Assembly: GCF_947496075.1 (NCBI RefSeq)
Contig: NZ_CANMBJ010000005.1
Span: 310,001-374,000 of the forward strand
Origin: an uncultured Tateyamaria sp.
GTDB lineage: Bacteria; Pseudomonadota; Alphaproteobacteria; Rhodobacterales; Rhodobacteraceae
DNA length: 64,000 nt
Direction: 5' to 3'
The position numbers and the translations under genes are program-made. The stretch's first letter is position 1. Each line of letters opens with the position of its first letter. The notes beneath the pieces are model-generated. The model had not been told where the DNA came from. It worked only from the letters and a program-made list of their open reading frames with translations, and made no database searches. Shown piece after piece: positions 9,367 through 18,237 of the stretch.

Positions 9367-10740
9367 ATGCTCCAGCCTGTGCCAACGAGCCTCAGCCAGC
9401 GAAACCGAGCCAGCGAAGCACAAATGCTTCGCACACTTAACACTTTTGCGGTCGACCTGATGTCGATCCCAAGTGTCGAAGATCTGTTCTGGTATGTCGC
9501 CCAAAATGTGGTTGGCAAGCTGGGGTTTATCGACTGTGTCATCTACCAGGCCAATGAAGCGCAAACAGAGCTAACACAGGCCGCGGCATGGGGTGAGAAA
9601 AACCCTTTTGGGCGGAACATCATCAACCCGCTGGTCATCCCCTTCGGACGTGGCATCACCGGGCAGGTTGCACAAAGCGGCAAACCGATCATCGTGGACG
9701 ATCTTTTGGGAGACAAGAATTACATCGCTGACACCCAACCTGCGCGCTCCGAGATTTGCATCCCATTGACCTCGGCTGGCCGAGTGGTTGGCGTCATCGA
9801 CAGCGAACACCCGGACGTTGCCGTATTCGGCGAACCGGAACTGGAAATACTAAGCACGGTTGCTGCGATGACAAGCGCAAAGCTGGAGTTGCTTGCGGAG
9901 GCCCAGAGATCCCACGAGCGATACGAAGGCCTCGTCGCGGCACACTCTCAACTCACTTTGGAAACGCGCAGCAGAAAGGCTTTGGAGGCCAAGCTGTTCG
10001 AGGCGCGTAAGCTGGAAGCGATCGGGTGGTTGACCGGCCGGTTCGCACATGAATTCAACAATCTGTTGACCGTAGTCTCGGGAAACATCGAACTACTGGA
10101 ACTGGACGCATCAGGTGTCGAGAGGAAAGACACACTTCAGAGTATCAAGACAGCATCAGGGCGGGGCGCAAAGCTGATCCAAGACATGCTGGCCTTCGCG
10201 CAAAGGACACGTTTGGCGCCTGAGGTTCTAGATCTGAACACACTTGTGTCGACCTTCTGCGAGAACTTTGAACAGTCGCTTGCACAACACGTCGCGCAGA
10301 GCCTGGCTGGTGATCTTTGGTCGGTATCAGTCGATCCCATGGCAATGGAGAACATGCTTCTTAATCTTGTACTGAACGGTATTGACGCGATGCCGAACGG
10401 CGGCACGCTCAAGATCACAACCGAAAACGTCTTCCACACTCTGCCAGAAGGACGACACTTCCCTTCCGAGCTCCAGCCAGGACGCTATGTGAGGTTGAGT
10501 GTTTCAGATCAAGGAGCAGGCATTTCCGAGGACCGTTTGCCACAAATCTTTGATCCGTTTTTTACCACGAAAGCCGTTGGCGAAGGCACCGGGTTGGGGC
10601 TTTCTATGGTGCTCGGGGTCATGCGCCAATCGGGTGGCACCGTAGCGGTGCACAGCCGTGTCGACGAAGGTTCGACCTTCGAACTCTACTTCCCAGCCGG
10701 TTCGTCTGCCGGCAATAACGTGCCATCCATCAATAGCTGA
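9367..10740 (+). CDS. Cytoplasmic GAF-domain sensor histidine kinase
   Basis: A 457-residue soluble kinase with no membrane span. Order: GAF sensory domain (about 36-175, with AWGEKNPFGRNIINPLVIPFGRGITGQVA), short helical linker, dimerisation/phosphoacceptor helix with FAHEFNNLLTVVSGN (His228), and a GHKL ATPase domain with N box NLVLNGIDAMPNGG, G1 DQGAGIS and G2 GEGTGLGLSMV. The HEFNN motif places it with HisKA hybrid-like kinases that usually pass phosphate to a receiver, but there is no receiver domain here and no response regulator gene nearby, so it is an orphan. The signal bound by GAF is unknown. Confidence 0.92.
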   Translation: MLQPVPTSLSQRNRASEAQMLRTLNTFAVDLMSIPSVEDLFWYVAQNVVGKLGFIDCVIYQANEAQTELTQAAAWGEKNPFGRNIINPLVIPFGRGITGQVAQSGKPIIVDDLLGDKNYIADTQPARSEICIPLTSAGRVVGVIDSEHPDVAVFGEPELEILSTVAAMTSAKLELLAEAQRSHERYEGLVAAHSQLTLETRSRKALEAKLFEARKLEAIGWLTGRFAHEFNNLLTVVSGNIELLELDASGVERKDTLQSIKTASGRGAKLIQDMLAFAQRTRLAPEVLDLNTLVSTFCENFEQSLAQHVAQSLAGDLWSVSVDPMAMENMLLNLVLNGIDAMPNGGTLKITTENVFHTLPEGRHFPSELQPGRYVRLSVSDQGAGISEDRLPQIFDPFFTTKAVGEGTGLGLSMVLGVMRQSGGTVAVHSRVDEGSTFELYFPAGSSAGNNVPSINS

Positions 10741-10748
10741 TAAGGGTT

Positions 10749-11837
10749 TTGCACTTGGGTGCTTCGACTGCAGAACAGATGAAAGACATTCCGGGCGCGT
10801 TCGACAGCCTACCTCTCATCGACATCGGGGGACTAGCTTCCACAAACGCAACGATACACGGAAAAATCGCCGATGAAATCGGCCTTGCAGGGCGCGAGAT
10901 CGGCTTTTTCAGGATCATGGGTCACGGAATTGACCTCGCACTTGTCGAGCGAGCCTATCAAATGGCCGAGCAATTCTTTGCTCTGCCGGACCCCATAAAG
11001 CGGCGTTACTACATTGGACTAAGCACAAACCACCGTGGCTACGTGCCATTCACAGAAAAGGGCGACTATCCGGACGAGATGAACCGAAGTTACGAAGCTT
11101 TCGATCTCGGCTTGGACTTGCCACCTGACGATCCCGACTTTCTGGCCGGTAACCGCCTGCTGGGGCCAAATGTCTGGCCCTGCATCTCAGGATTCCAGAA
11201 CACAATATCAGAGTACTACAAGCAGATTTCTGCTCTCGGTCGGTTGATTTGCTCAACGCTCGAGCTGCATCTGGGGCTGGTCCCCGGAACAATGACAGAT
11301 CGCATGACCAAGCCTATATCCCAGCTTCGGTTATTGCATTATATGCGCCAGAACAATGAGGTCGACGTCAAGTCGGTCAACATGGGTGCGCACACAGACT
11401 ATGAATGCCTGACACTTCTGCACACCCGAAACGCGGGGCTTCAGGTTATGAACACTGATGATCGTTGGATCGATGTGCCGGTGGATCCACGTGTCTTCGT
11501 GGTGAACATCGGAGACATGCTCGAAGCGTGGACCAATGGCCTGTTGCGTTCAACACCGCACCGGGTTCTGAACCTCAGTCCCGAGCGGTTCTCGATGCCA
11601 TATTTTGTTGCGGCAAACTACGACACCATGATCAGTCCTTTCCCGGAACTCATAGGTCGGGGTGAACAATCCAGATATGAACCTTTCAAAGCCGGGGTTC
11701 ATCTGGAACGAATGCTGGTGCGGGACTTTCCGTACTTGAGAAACCAAACCCAATGCGAAACAACTGCCGGCAAATCAGACCAGGCGACATCGATCAAGAA
11801 TCCATTCGAAACCCGAATGAACCGGAGTGCGCGTTAA
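10749..11837 (+). CDS. 2-oxoglutarate/Fe(II)-dependent oxygenase, isopenicillin-N-synthase family
   Basis: About 352-362 residues. N-terminal DIOX_N-like domain (LPLIDIGGL...GFFRIMGHGI) and C-terminal 2OG-FeII domain. The facial triad is visible as His215/Asp217 (GAHTDYECLTLL) and His271 (STPHRVLN), with the cosubstrate-binding Arg280-x-Ser282. It should hydroxylate or otherwise oxidise a small substrate; family members act on amino acids, lactams, nucleobases and flavonoids. The start is either the TTG at 10749 just after AAGGG, or the ATG at 10779. It is followed three bases later by a LysE exporter, suggesting that product or substrate is exported. Confidence 0.88.
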   Translation: MHLGASTAEQMKDIPGAFDSLPLIDIGGLASTNATIHGKIADEIGLAGREIGFFRIMGHGIDLALVERAYQMAEQFFALPDPIKRRYYIGLSTNHRGYVPFTEKGDYPDEMNRSYEAFDLGLDLPPDDPDFLAGNRLLGPNVWPCISGFQNTISEYYKQISALGRLICSTLELHLGLVPGTMTDRMTKPISQLRLLHYMRQNNEVDVKSVNMGAHTDYECLTLLHTRNAGLQVMNTDDRWIDVPVDPRVFVVNIGDMLEAWTNGLLRSTPHRVLNLSPERFSMPYFVAANYDTMISPFPELIGRGEQSRYEPFKAGVHLERMLVRDFPYLRNQTQCETTAGKSDQATSIKNPFETRMNRSAR

Positions 11838-11840
11838 ATC

Positions 11841-12494
11841 ATGCCAAGTTTGGATGCGATGATCGCCGTGGCGCTGGCCGGTCTGGCACTCAGCGCGACA
11901 CCTGGCCCTTCGATGCTCTACGTGCTGTCGCGAACCGTTGGTCAGAGCCGTATGGCTGGCCTCGCTTCCGCGCTGGGATTGTGTTTGGGGGGTATCGTTC
12001 TTGCTGTTGCAACAGCATTGGGGTTGGCCACGGTTTTTCAGACATCCGACTGGCTGGTGACTGCCTTACGCTATGTCGGATCAATCTACCTGGTCTGGCT
12101 CGGCGTTGACATGATCCGTGGGGCCAAGGTCGAGGCCCAAGTGACCTTCGACGTTAAGAAGGTGCGACAGAAACCGCTTCCCGCGATCATTTGGCAGGGC
12201 GTGATCGTGGAAGTTCTGAATCCCAAAACCGTTCTTTTCTTTGCGCTCTTTCTGCCACCCTTCATCAACGCCGGCGACATTCAATCGGCCGACGCCAGTG
12301 TCCAGGTCCAGCTTTTGGTACTGGGCATATTGGTGCCGTTGACGGCGATCCCGTCCGACCTGGTCGTGGCCTACATGGGAGGCACAATGACGAAAATCAT
12401 CAACCGAGAAAGGGCGATGCGTGAACGAATGGCCTGGATCGGAGGATTCATACTGATTGGAATCGCACTGAACCTGCATTTGCAAATCCTTTGA
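11841..12494 (+). CDS. LysE/RhtB-family amino-acid exporter
   Basis: A 217-residue inner-membrane protein with six hydrophobic segments. The opening contains the family signature LSATPGPSMLYVLSRTVGQSRMAGLASALGLCLG, and PKTVLFFALFLPPFI marks the fourth/fifth helix region. Family members export amino acids and homoserine-type compounds. Being three bases downstream of the oxygenase gene, the two are surely cotranscribed, so a hydroxylated amino acid is a reasonable guess for the cargo. Confidence 0.92.
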   Translation: MPSLDAMIAVALAGLALSATPGPSMLYVLSRTVGQSRMAGLASALGLCLGGIVLAVATALGLATVFQTSDWLVTALRYVGSIYLVWLGVDMIRGAKVEAQVTFDVKKVRQKPLPAIIWQGVIVEVLNPKTVLFFALFLPPFINAGDIQSADASVQVQLLVLGILVPLTAIPSDLVVAYMGGTMTKIINRERAMRERMAWIGGFILIGIALNLHLQIL

Positions 12495-12616
12495 CGACCT
12501 TGTCGATAGAGAAGATGTGCCATTGATTGCTTAGCACGATCGCGTCACCTGTTTCCCAAGCCTTGTGGAAATTGGCTCCATGGCAGCCAAACAGACACAC
12601 AGTACCCCGATATCCT

Positions 12617-13060
12617 TCAACTGATAAAACGTTGCAGAGCTGCGACCAGTTCTTCACGTCGATTCAGAATTGCTGATTTACAGCGCTCCACCCTATCTGG
12701 CGAAAAATAGTGTTCCTGGTCTAGGACGTTGACGGTCCCAACAACCCGATCATCGACGACCGGAATGTTAAGAGCTGACTGACAACCAAGGCTTTCGATT
12801 AACGCGTGGTCTGCAAAATAGATTGCAAATTCCGCAACCGTGTTTGCCACAAATGTCTCACCTCGTTCGATAACCATCTCGGTCCATGCGCCTTGCGACA
12901 TCGGTTTGGTGCCCGAGACCGGGTAGGTCTCGGGGTGTGAGGTGTAAACGCGCTGCGCGAGTCCAGCCTTGTGGTCAAGGACTGTCACGGTGAACAAGCG
13001 CCCTCCGACTTCCTTATGCAAATCGGCAAAGAACGCGTCAGCGGACTCCGCGTCGCTCAT
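12617..13060 (-). CDS. Stand-alone GAF-domain protein
   Basis: A 147-residue soluble protein consisting of one GAF domain (fold motifs VERGETFVAN-like segment IERGETFVANTVAEFAIYFADHALIESLGCQSALNIPVV and GTVNVLDQEHYFSPD). Its ATG overlaps the TGA of the substrate-binding protein gene (ATGA), so it is cotranslated with the second peptide ABC operon as its last gene. GAF domains bind small ligands; a regulatory or ligand-sensing role in peptide uptake is possible but unproven. No output domain is present. Confidence 0.85.
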   Translation of the reverse strand: MSDAESADAFFADLHKEVGGRLFTVTVLDHKAGLAQRVYTSHPETYPVSGTKPMSQGAWTEMVIERGETFVANTVAEFAIYFADHALIESLGCQSALNIPVVDDRVVGTVNVLDQEHYFSPDRVERCKSAILNRREELVAALQRFIS

Positions 13061-14649
13061 TCCTTATCTACAAGACGGTAGAAGACGTAGTCTGAGGTCG
13101 CACCATTCACAAACCCATTGACGTTATCACGCATCGCAACCTGCTTGATCGCCTGGAACATGATGATAAATGGAGCCTCGGCCTGAGTTTCCTTCTGTAA
13201 CTCCAGATACATCTCCAGCCGTTTATCAGGGTCCTGCTCGGCAAGGGCAGCCATTGTTTTCTCATTCATCCCGGCTGGCGGCATCCACGCGTTGCGCCAG
13301 GTCGTCGTCGAAGCATATTTGTCGTCCGAATTGTCAGCATTGAACGCAAACGCCTTGGCGTTCGAATGCGGATCCATGAAGTCCGGGCCCCAGTAAAGCA
13401 ACATCGCCTCATGGGTCCGCGCGCGGTACTTGGTAATCACCTGCGCGCCAGTTCCCGCAACAATCTCAAGGTTGATACCCCCTTCGGCAAAGGAGGCCTG
13501 CAATGCCTGCGCCATTTCGACAAAGGTCGGGGCCGAGATGACATCCATCGTCACATTGATTGGTGTTTCCACCCCGGCATCCGCGAGGATCTGCTTGGCC
13601 TTCTCCGGGTCATAGCTGAACGGTGTGTCAGTCAGCGCGCCGGGAAAGCCGTCAGGCCAGAATGCCTGATGGACCTTCATCTGCCCTTCAAGCATCCCAT
13701 CGGCCATGCCCTGATAGTCGACGAGATAACGTGCCGCTTCCCACACTGCGGGGTCGGTGAGGCTTTCGGTTTTCTGGTTGAACGACACCCAGTGCACGGC
13801 CGCCTGCGGGTATGTTTCAATCCGCACACCGTCGACCCCTTCAAGACCCGCGATCTGCCCTGGGTCGAGGTTCTTCGCCATATCGATATCGCCCGCCTCA
13901 AGCTGCAAGCGTTGCGTGGCACCTTCTGGATTATGCTGAATGACGACGCGGTCCATCGCCGGACCACCCTGATAGTAGTCGGGATTGGCATCGAGCGAGA
14001 GGATGTCGGCAGGCCGGTATGTGCCAAGGCTGAACGGTCCAGTGCCAGCGGAGTTCTTGTTCATCCACGCGTGGCCCATATCACCATCAACTTCATTGGA
14101 CATGACAGTTTCCATATCCACGACAGATGCCGGCCGTGCAGCCAGTACATTCAGCACAAAGGACGGTGCGAAATCGCCTTCGTAGCGCACAGTAACGGTA
14201 TCTCCGCTTGTCGTAACCATCTGTTCGATGTTGTCAGCTGTCCAGCCAAGCTGCGTCAGGATAAAGGCCGGGGCTTTGTCCAGTGTCACGACACGTTTCC
14301 ACGACCCAACAACGTCTTCCCCGCGCAGTGGATTGCCGGAGTGGAACGTCACATCGTCGCGCAGCGTGAACGTAACGGTCTTGTTCTCTGCATCGATCTG
14401 CCAGTCTGTTGCCAGAGCCGGGGCAAGAACGGTGGTATCTGCCGCATCATAGCGGACCAGTGTATCATATGTATTGGCCACATATTCGCCCGAGCTGAAT
14501 TCGTACGCGGACGCAGGATCGATGGTCACAATGTCATCGATGTTCTGCGCAACGACGAGAATGTTGTCGGGCGTTTCAGCGTAGAGCGGCATAACGGCCA
14601 TCAAGCTGGTGGTGACACCAACCAACAAAGATTTTCTGAAATGGTACAT
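13057..14649 (-). CDS. Periplasmic peptide-binding protein (SBP_bac_5), copy 1
   Basis: About 530 residues with a Sec signal peptide (SLLVGVTTSLMAVMPLYA, cleavage before ETPDN) and a full family-5 solute-binding domain (TIDPASAYEFSSGEYVANTYDTLVRYD, VTFTLRDDVTFHSGNPL, GTGPFSLGTYRPADILSLDANPDYY). The start is the ATG before YHFRKS; the 49 residues upstream in the same frame are not a signal peptide. It is clearly a paralogue of the binding protein at the head of the same operon, sharing nearly every motif, so one permease complex may use two binding proteins with different peptide preferences. Confidence 0.92.
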   Translation of the reverse strand: MYHFRKSLLVGVTTSLMAVMPLYAETPDNILVVAQNIDDIVTIDPASAYEFSSGEYVANTYDTLVRYDAADTTVLAPALATDWQIDAENKTVTFTLRDDVTFHSGNPLRGEDVVGSWKRVVTLDKAPAFILTQLGWTADNIEQMVTTSGDTVTVRYEGDFAPSFVLNVLAARPASVVDMETVMSNEVDGDMGHAWMNKNSAGTGPFSLGTYRPADILSLDANPDYYQGGPAMDRVVIQHNPEGATQRLQLEAGDIDMAKNLDPGQIAGLEGVDGVRIETYPQAAVHWVSFNQKTESLTDPAVWEAARYLVDYQGMADGMLEGQMKVHQAFWPDGFPGALTDTPFSYDPEKAKQILADAGVETPINVTMDVISAPTFVEMAQALQASFAEGGINLEIVAGTGAQVITKYRARTHEAMLLYWGPDFMDPHSNAKAFAFNADNSDDKYASTTTWRNAWMPPAGMNEKTMAALAEQDPDKRLEMYLELQKETQAEAPFIIMFQAIKQVAMRDNVNGFVNGATSDYVFYRLVDKE

Positions 14650-14675
14650 GTATTCCCCCGTTTCTGGAGTTCGCC

Positions 14676-15416
14676 TCAAACCGAGGCCTGAAGTAGGTGC
14701 TGCGAATAGGGATGCGTGGCCTTCATGGCGCGCAGGGCCACCACATCCATGATCTCGACAATCTCGCCGTCTTTCATCACCGCAAGCCGATCGCACATGT
14801 GGCCGACAACGCTGAGGTCGTGGGAAACCATCAGATAAGTCAGTCCGTGTTCTTGGCGCAGGTCAGCAAGCAGGTTCAGAATTTCGGCCTGCACAGAAAC
14901 ATCTAGTGCAGAGGTCGGCTCGTCGAGAAGCAAAAGCTCAGGTTCTGGGGCCAAGGCGCGGGCAATCGCCACGCGCTGCCGCTGTCCACCCGACAGCTGG
15001 TGGGGATAGCGGAAGCGGAATTTCTGACCCAATCCGACATCATCGAGCAACCTGACAACACGTGCATCGATGTCCTTGAACCCGTGCAGTTGCAGCGTTT
15101 CCCCAAGGACTGCATCAACTGAATGGCGCGGGTGAAGTGACGCGTAAGGGTCCTGAAACACCATCTGGACCTGTTTGTAGAAGTCTTTGGGGCGCCTTAT
15201 TTCGATCTGCCTGCCGGCGACGGCAATCGTGCCCGACCAAGAGGGGGCAAGGCCTGTGATCGCGCGCAGGATCGTTGATTTTCCAGATCCACTTTCGCCA
15301 ACCAGGCCAAAGCTCTCCCCTGCCCCAACTTCAAAGGCAGCGTTTCTGACGGCATCGACCCGGTCTCGGCCACTTCCGAACCAAACGTTCAGCCCATTTA
15401 TTTCCAGCATCTTCAT
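14676..15416 (-). CDS. ABC transporter ATP-binding protein, DppF type
   Basis: About 246 residues with Walker A GESGSGKST (near 40), full signature LSGGQRQRVAIARALA, Walker B LLLLDEPTSALDVSVQ and switch YLMVSHDLSVVGHMCDR. Start is placed at the ATG overlapping the upstream TGA (ATGA). Second nucleotide-binding subunit of the peptide importer; it lacks a long C-terminal domain. Confidence 0.92.
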   Translation of the reverse strand: MKMLEINGLNVWFGSGRDRVDAVRNAAFEVGAGESFGLVGESGSGKSTILRAITGLAPSWSGTIAVAGRQIEIRRPKDFYKQVQMVFQDPYASLHPRHSVDAVLGETLQLHGFKDIDARVVRLLDDVGLGQKFRFRYPHQLSGGQRQRVAIARALAPEPELLLLDEPTSALDVSVQAEILNLLADLRQEHGLTYLMVSHDLSVVGHMCDRLAVMKDGEIVEIMDVVALRAMKATHPYSQHLLQASV

Positions 15417-16270
15417 AGGCGCCCGCTCACGCTTGGGGCTTCCGACCACGCAGGATCGCGCTTCAACACGTCCAGACGGTCACGTGGCGTGTCGAGACGC
15501 GGCAGCGAATTCAGCAGGCCCCGCGTATAAGGGTGCTGCGCCTCGTGCAGCTTGTTGGCATCACAGACCTCTACGATCCTGCCAGCGTACATAATCAGGA
15601 CCCTGTCACAGAAGTCGGCGACCAAATTGAGATCATGACTGATGAAGATCAGACCCATGCCCCGCTCCTGGACCAGCTTGTCCATGATGTCGAGCACTTG
15701 CCGCTGAACCGAGACATCCAATGCAGAGGTCGGTTCGTCCGCAATCAGGATTTCGGGGTTCGGGATGAGCATCATGGCGATCATGATGCGCTGCCCCATA
15801 CCGCCCGACATCTCGTGCGGGTAAGCACGCATGACGCGTTCGGGATTACGGATGGACACCGCCTCAAGCATCTCAAGCGCTTTGACCCACGCCTCGGATT
15901 TCGTCGCCTTGTTGTGCAGCCGGTAAGATTCGATGATCTGATCACCAATGGTCATTACCGGGTTCAGTGAAAACTTTGGGTCCTGCATCACCATCGAAAT
16001 GCGCTCGCCACGCACATCGCGCATGCTTTTTTCGGATTTCTGCAGCAGGTCCACACCGTCCAACTTGATGTGATCAGCTTCGACGATCCCGGGCGGTCGA
16101 ATGAGGCGCAGGATCGCGCGGCCAGTCATTGACTTGCCAGAGCCGCTTTCCCCAACAATGCCAAGGCGTTCGCGCCCGAGCGTGAACGAGACACCTCGCA
16201 CTGCATCAAAGACGCCTTGGCGGGTGGAGAATCTGACCCATAGGTCTTCGACATCAAGAAGAGGGTCCAT
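15413..16270 (-). CDS. ABC transporter ATP-binding protein, DppD type
   Basis: About 285 residues. Walker A GESGSGKSM (Met in place of the usual Thr/Ser at the end of the loop), signature MSGGMGQRIMIAMML, Walker B ILIADEPTSALDVSVQ, switch FISHDLNLVADFCDR, and a C-terminal oligopeptide/dipeptide-transporter extension (HPYTRGLLNSLPRLD). Starts at a GTGATG/TGATG overlap with the permease gene. Works with the DppF-type ATPase downstream. Confidence 0.92.
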   Translation of the reverse strand: MDPLLDVEDLWVRFSTRQGVFDAVRGVSFTLGRERLGIVGESGSGKSMTGRAILRLIRPPGIVEADHIKLDGVDLLQKSEKSMRDVRGERISMVMQDPKFSLNPVMTIGDQIIESYRLHNKATKSEAWVKALEMLEAVSIRNPERVMRAYPHEMSGGMGQRIMIAMMLIPNPEILIADEPTSALDVSVQRQVLDIMDKLVQERGMGLIFISHDLNLVADFCDRVLIMYAGRIVEVCDANKLHEAQHPYTRGLLNSLPRLDTPRDRLDVLKRDPAWSEAPSVSGRL

Positions 16271-17178
16271 CACTCACCTGCTTTCGGATCAAGCACGTCG
16301 CGCAGGCCATCGCCAAGGAGGTTGAACGCCAACGACACAGTAAAAATGGCCAGCCCCGGCATGGTGGCGACCCACCAGTGGTCGAGAATAAAGCGGCGAC
16401 CCTCTGAAATCATCGCACCCCATTCCGGGCTGGGCGGTTGTGCCCCGAGACCAAGAAAGCCCAGGCCAGCGGCAGCGAGGATAATACCCGCCATATCAAG
16501 TGTTACGCGCACAATGAGGGACGACACGCAAAGCGGCCAGATATGTTTCGTGATGATCCTCAGGCCTCCGGCACCCTGAAGCTTGATCGCCGAGATGTAG
16601 TCGGAGGAGCGGATGGTCAGTGTCTCGGCCCGCGCGATGCGGGCATAGGGCGGCCACGCAGTCAGTGAAATCGCAATCACCGCATTCTCAATCCCGGCCC
16701 CGAGCGCCGCTACGAAGGCCAATGCAAGCACCAGGCGCGGAAAGGCGAGAAAGATGTCAGTGATCCGCATCAGAACGATATCTACCCACCCGCCGATATA
16801 GCCAGAGACAGTCCCAACCAAGAGACCGACGATTGGCGCAATCATGGCCACCAAGGCCACGATATAGAGCGTGATCCGCGCACCGTAGATCAGTCGCGAC
16901 AATATATCCCGGCCCAGACTGTCGGTGCCAAGGATGTGCCCTTCCGACCCCAAGGGGGCGAGCCGATTGCCAAGGTTCTGGACAAAGGGATCATGCGGTG
17001 CGAGCAGCGGCGCGGCAGCAGCGATCAGCACCAGCGACAGCAGAATGCCAAGTCCAATCATCGCCATGGTGTTCGCGCGAAACGCAAGCCAGCCCTGATA
17101 CAGCGCCGACAGTTTCGCATGGCGGCGCGAGGTGGGCGTATCCGTCAGAAGCCAAGCGCGCAGTGTCTGTTCTGCCAT
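16270..17178 (-). CDS. ABC transporter permease, DppC type
   Basis: A 302-residue inner-membrane subunit with an N-terminal OppC_N span (ANTMAMIGLGILLSLVLIAAAAPLL), hallmark GTDSLGRDILSRLIYGARITL and a permease domain with LGFLGLGAQPPSPEWGAMI and C-terminal NLLGDGLRDVLDP. Adjacent genes encode its DppB partner (one base away) and ATPases (overlap). Confidence 0.93.
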   Translation of the reverse strand: MAEQTLRAWLLTDTPTSRRHAKLSALYQGWLAFRANTMAMIGLGILLSLVLIAAAAPLLAPHDPFVQNLGNRLAPLGSEGHILGTDSLGRDILSRLIYGARITLYIVALVAMIAPIVGLLVGTVSGYIGGWVDIVLMRITDIFLAFPRLVLALAFVAALGAGIENAVIAISLTAWPPYARIARAETLTIRSSDYISAIKLQGAGGLRIITKHIWPLCVSSLIVRVTLDMAGIILAAAGLGFLGLGAQPPSPEWGAMISEGRRFILDHWWVATMPGLAIFTVSLAFNLLGDGLRDVLDPKAGE

Positions 17179-18237
17179 CTATTTTGCCCTCGGATCAAAG
17201 ACCTTGTAGAGCAGGTCCGAGAAGATATTGAGCAGGATGAAGATCAGCCCGACAACTACAGTACCGCCAAGAACTGCGTTCATGTCTGCACTGAGAAGAG
17301 CCGTGGTGATGTAGCTGCCAATCCCCGGCCAGGAAAAGATGATCTCGGTTAACACAGACCCTTCCAGCAGGTTGGCATAGCTAAGCGCGATAACTGTGAT
17401 CAGCTGAACGCGGATATTCTTGAACGCGTGTTTCCAGATGACATCCCATTCGGACATGCCCTTGACCCGCGCGGTGGTGATGTATTCGGCACTGAGCTGC
17501 TCAAGCATGAATGAGCGCGTCATTCTGCTGATATAGGCCAGCGAAAAGTATCCAAGGAGAGAGGCAGGCAGAATGATATGACTGAACGCATCCTTGAAGA
17601 CGTCCCAGTTTCCGTCGAGAGCCGCATCCACAAGGATCAAACCCGTGACGCTTGGCACCACGTCAACATAGAATATGCCGACACGTCCCGGCCCGCCGAC
17701 CCACCCCAGAATGCCATAGAAGATCAGCAGGCCCATGAGGCCAAGCCAGAAAATCGGCATTGAATATCCGACAAGCGCAAGCACGCGGGCGAGTTGATCA
17801 ATCCATGAGCCTTTGCGGGCGGCGGCAACAACGCCCAGCGGAACGCCAATGACAATTCCGATGAAAATGCCCAGTGTCGCAAGCTCAAGCGTTGCAGGGA
17901 AAACGCGCGCGATGTCTTCGGAAACGGGTCTCGCGTTCAAAAGCGAAGTGCCGAAATCAAGGTGCAACACGTCCCAAATATAATACCCGAACTGCACGAC
18001 CAACGGTTTGTCGAGACCTAGCTCGAGAAACACGGCATCATAGGTGGATTGCGACGCACGCTCACCGACGATGGCCAGCACCGGATCGATGGGCATCACG
18101 CGACCGATAATGAAAGTAACGAATAAGAGCCCAAGCATCGTAACGGCAATCGAGCCGATCGTTAGGGCCATTGTCTTTATCCATGAAGGAAGAGGCGCGT
18201 GCGCGCGCCTCTTCCTGTTGTCCTCTGTGAGGGCCAT
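17179..18237 (-). CDS. ABC transporter permease, DppB type
   Basis: A 352-residue subunit, a little longer than typical, with an arginine-rich N-terminal cytoplasmic stretch (residues 7-13) before the first span (IGSIAVTMLGLLFVTFIIG). It has the usual DppB features: ARVKGMSEWDVIWKHAFKN loop that contacts the ATPase and EIIFSWPGIGSYI at the C-terminal end. Its first codons contain a perfect 13-bp inverted repeat (see separate entry). Follows the substrate-binding gene with no spacing. Confidence 0.92.
   Translation of the reverse strand: MALTEDNRKRRAHAPLPSWIKTMALTIGSIAVTMLGLLFVTFIIGRVMPIDPVLAIVGERASQSTYDAVFLELGLDKPLVVQFGYYIWDVLHLDFGTSLLNARPVSEDIARVFPATLELATLGIFIGIVIGVPLGVVAAARKGSWIDQLARVLALVGYSMPIFWLGLMGLLIFYGILGWVGGPGRVGIFYVDVVPSVTGLILVDAALDGNWDVFKDAFSHIILPASLLGYFSLAYISRMTRSFMLEQLSAEYITTARVKGMSEWDVIWKHAFKNIRVQLITVIALSYANLLEGSVLTEIIFSWPGIGSYITTALLSADMNAVLGGTVVVGLIFILLNIFSDLLYKVFDPRAK
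18187..18216 (-). promoter_or_regulatory. Strong RNA hairpin just inside the permease gene, downstream of the binding-protein gene
   Basis: A perfect 13-bp inverted repeat (AGGAAGAGGCGCG / CGCGCCTCTTCCT) with a 4-base loop begins about 21 bases after the permease start and about 20 bases after the binding-protein stop codon. Stem-loops behind binding-protein genes of ABC operons are known to protect the upstream message from 3' decay. Here the structure lies in coding sequence (residues of the arginine-rich N-terminus), so it could also lower permease translation. No T-run follows, so a classical terminator is unlikely. Confidence 0.65.

Noticed and set aside
13366..14691. A 441-codon open frame on the plus strand
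   Set aside because: It is antisense to the substrate-binding protein gene, whose product is recognisable along its full length; the plus-strand product is His/Arg/Cys-rich with no domain, as expected for a shadow frame in high-GC DNA.
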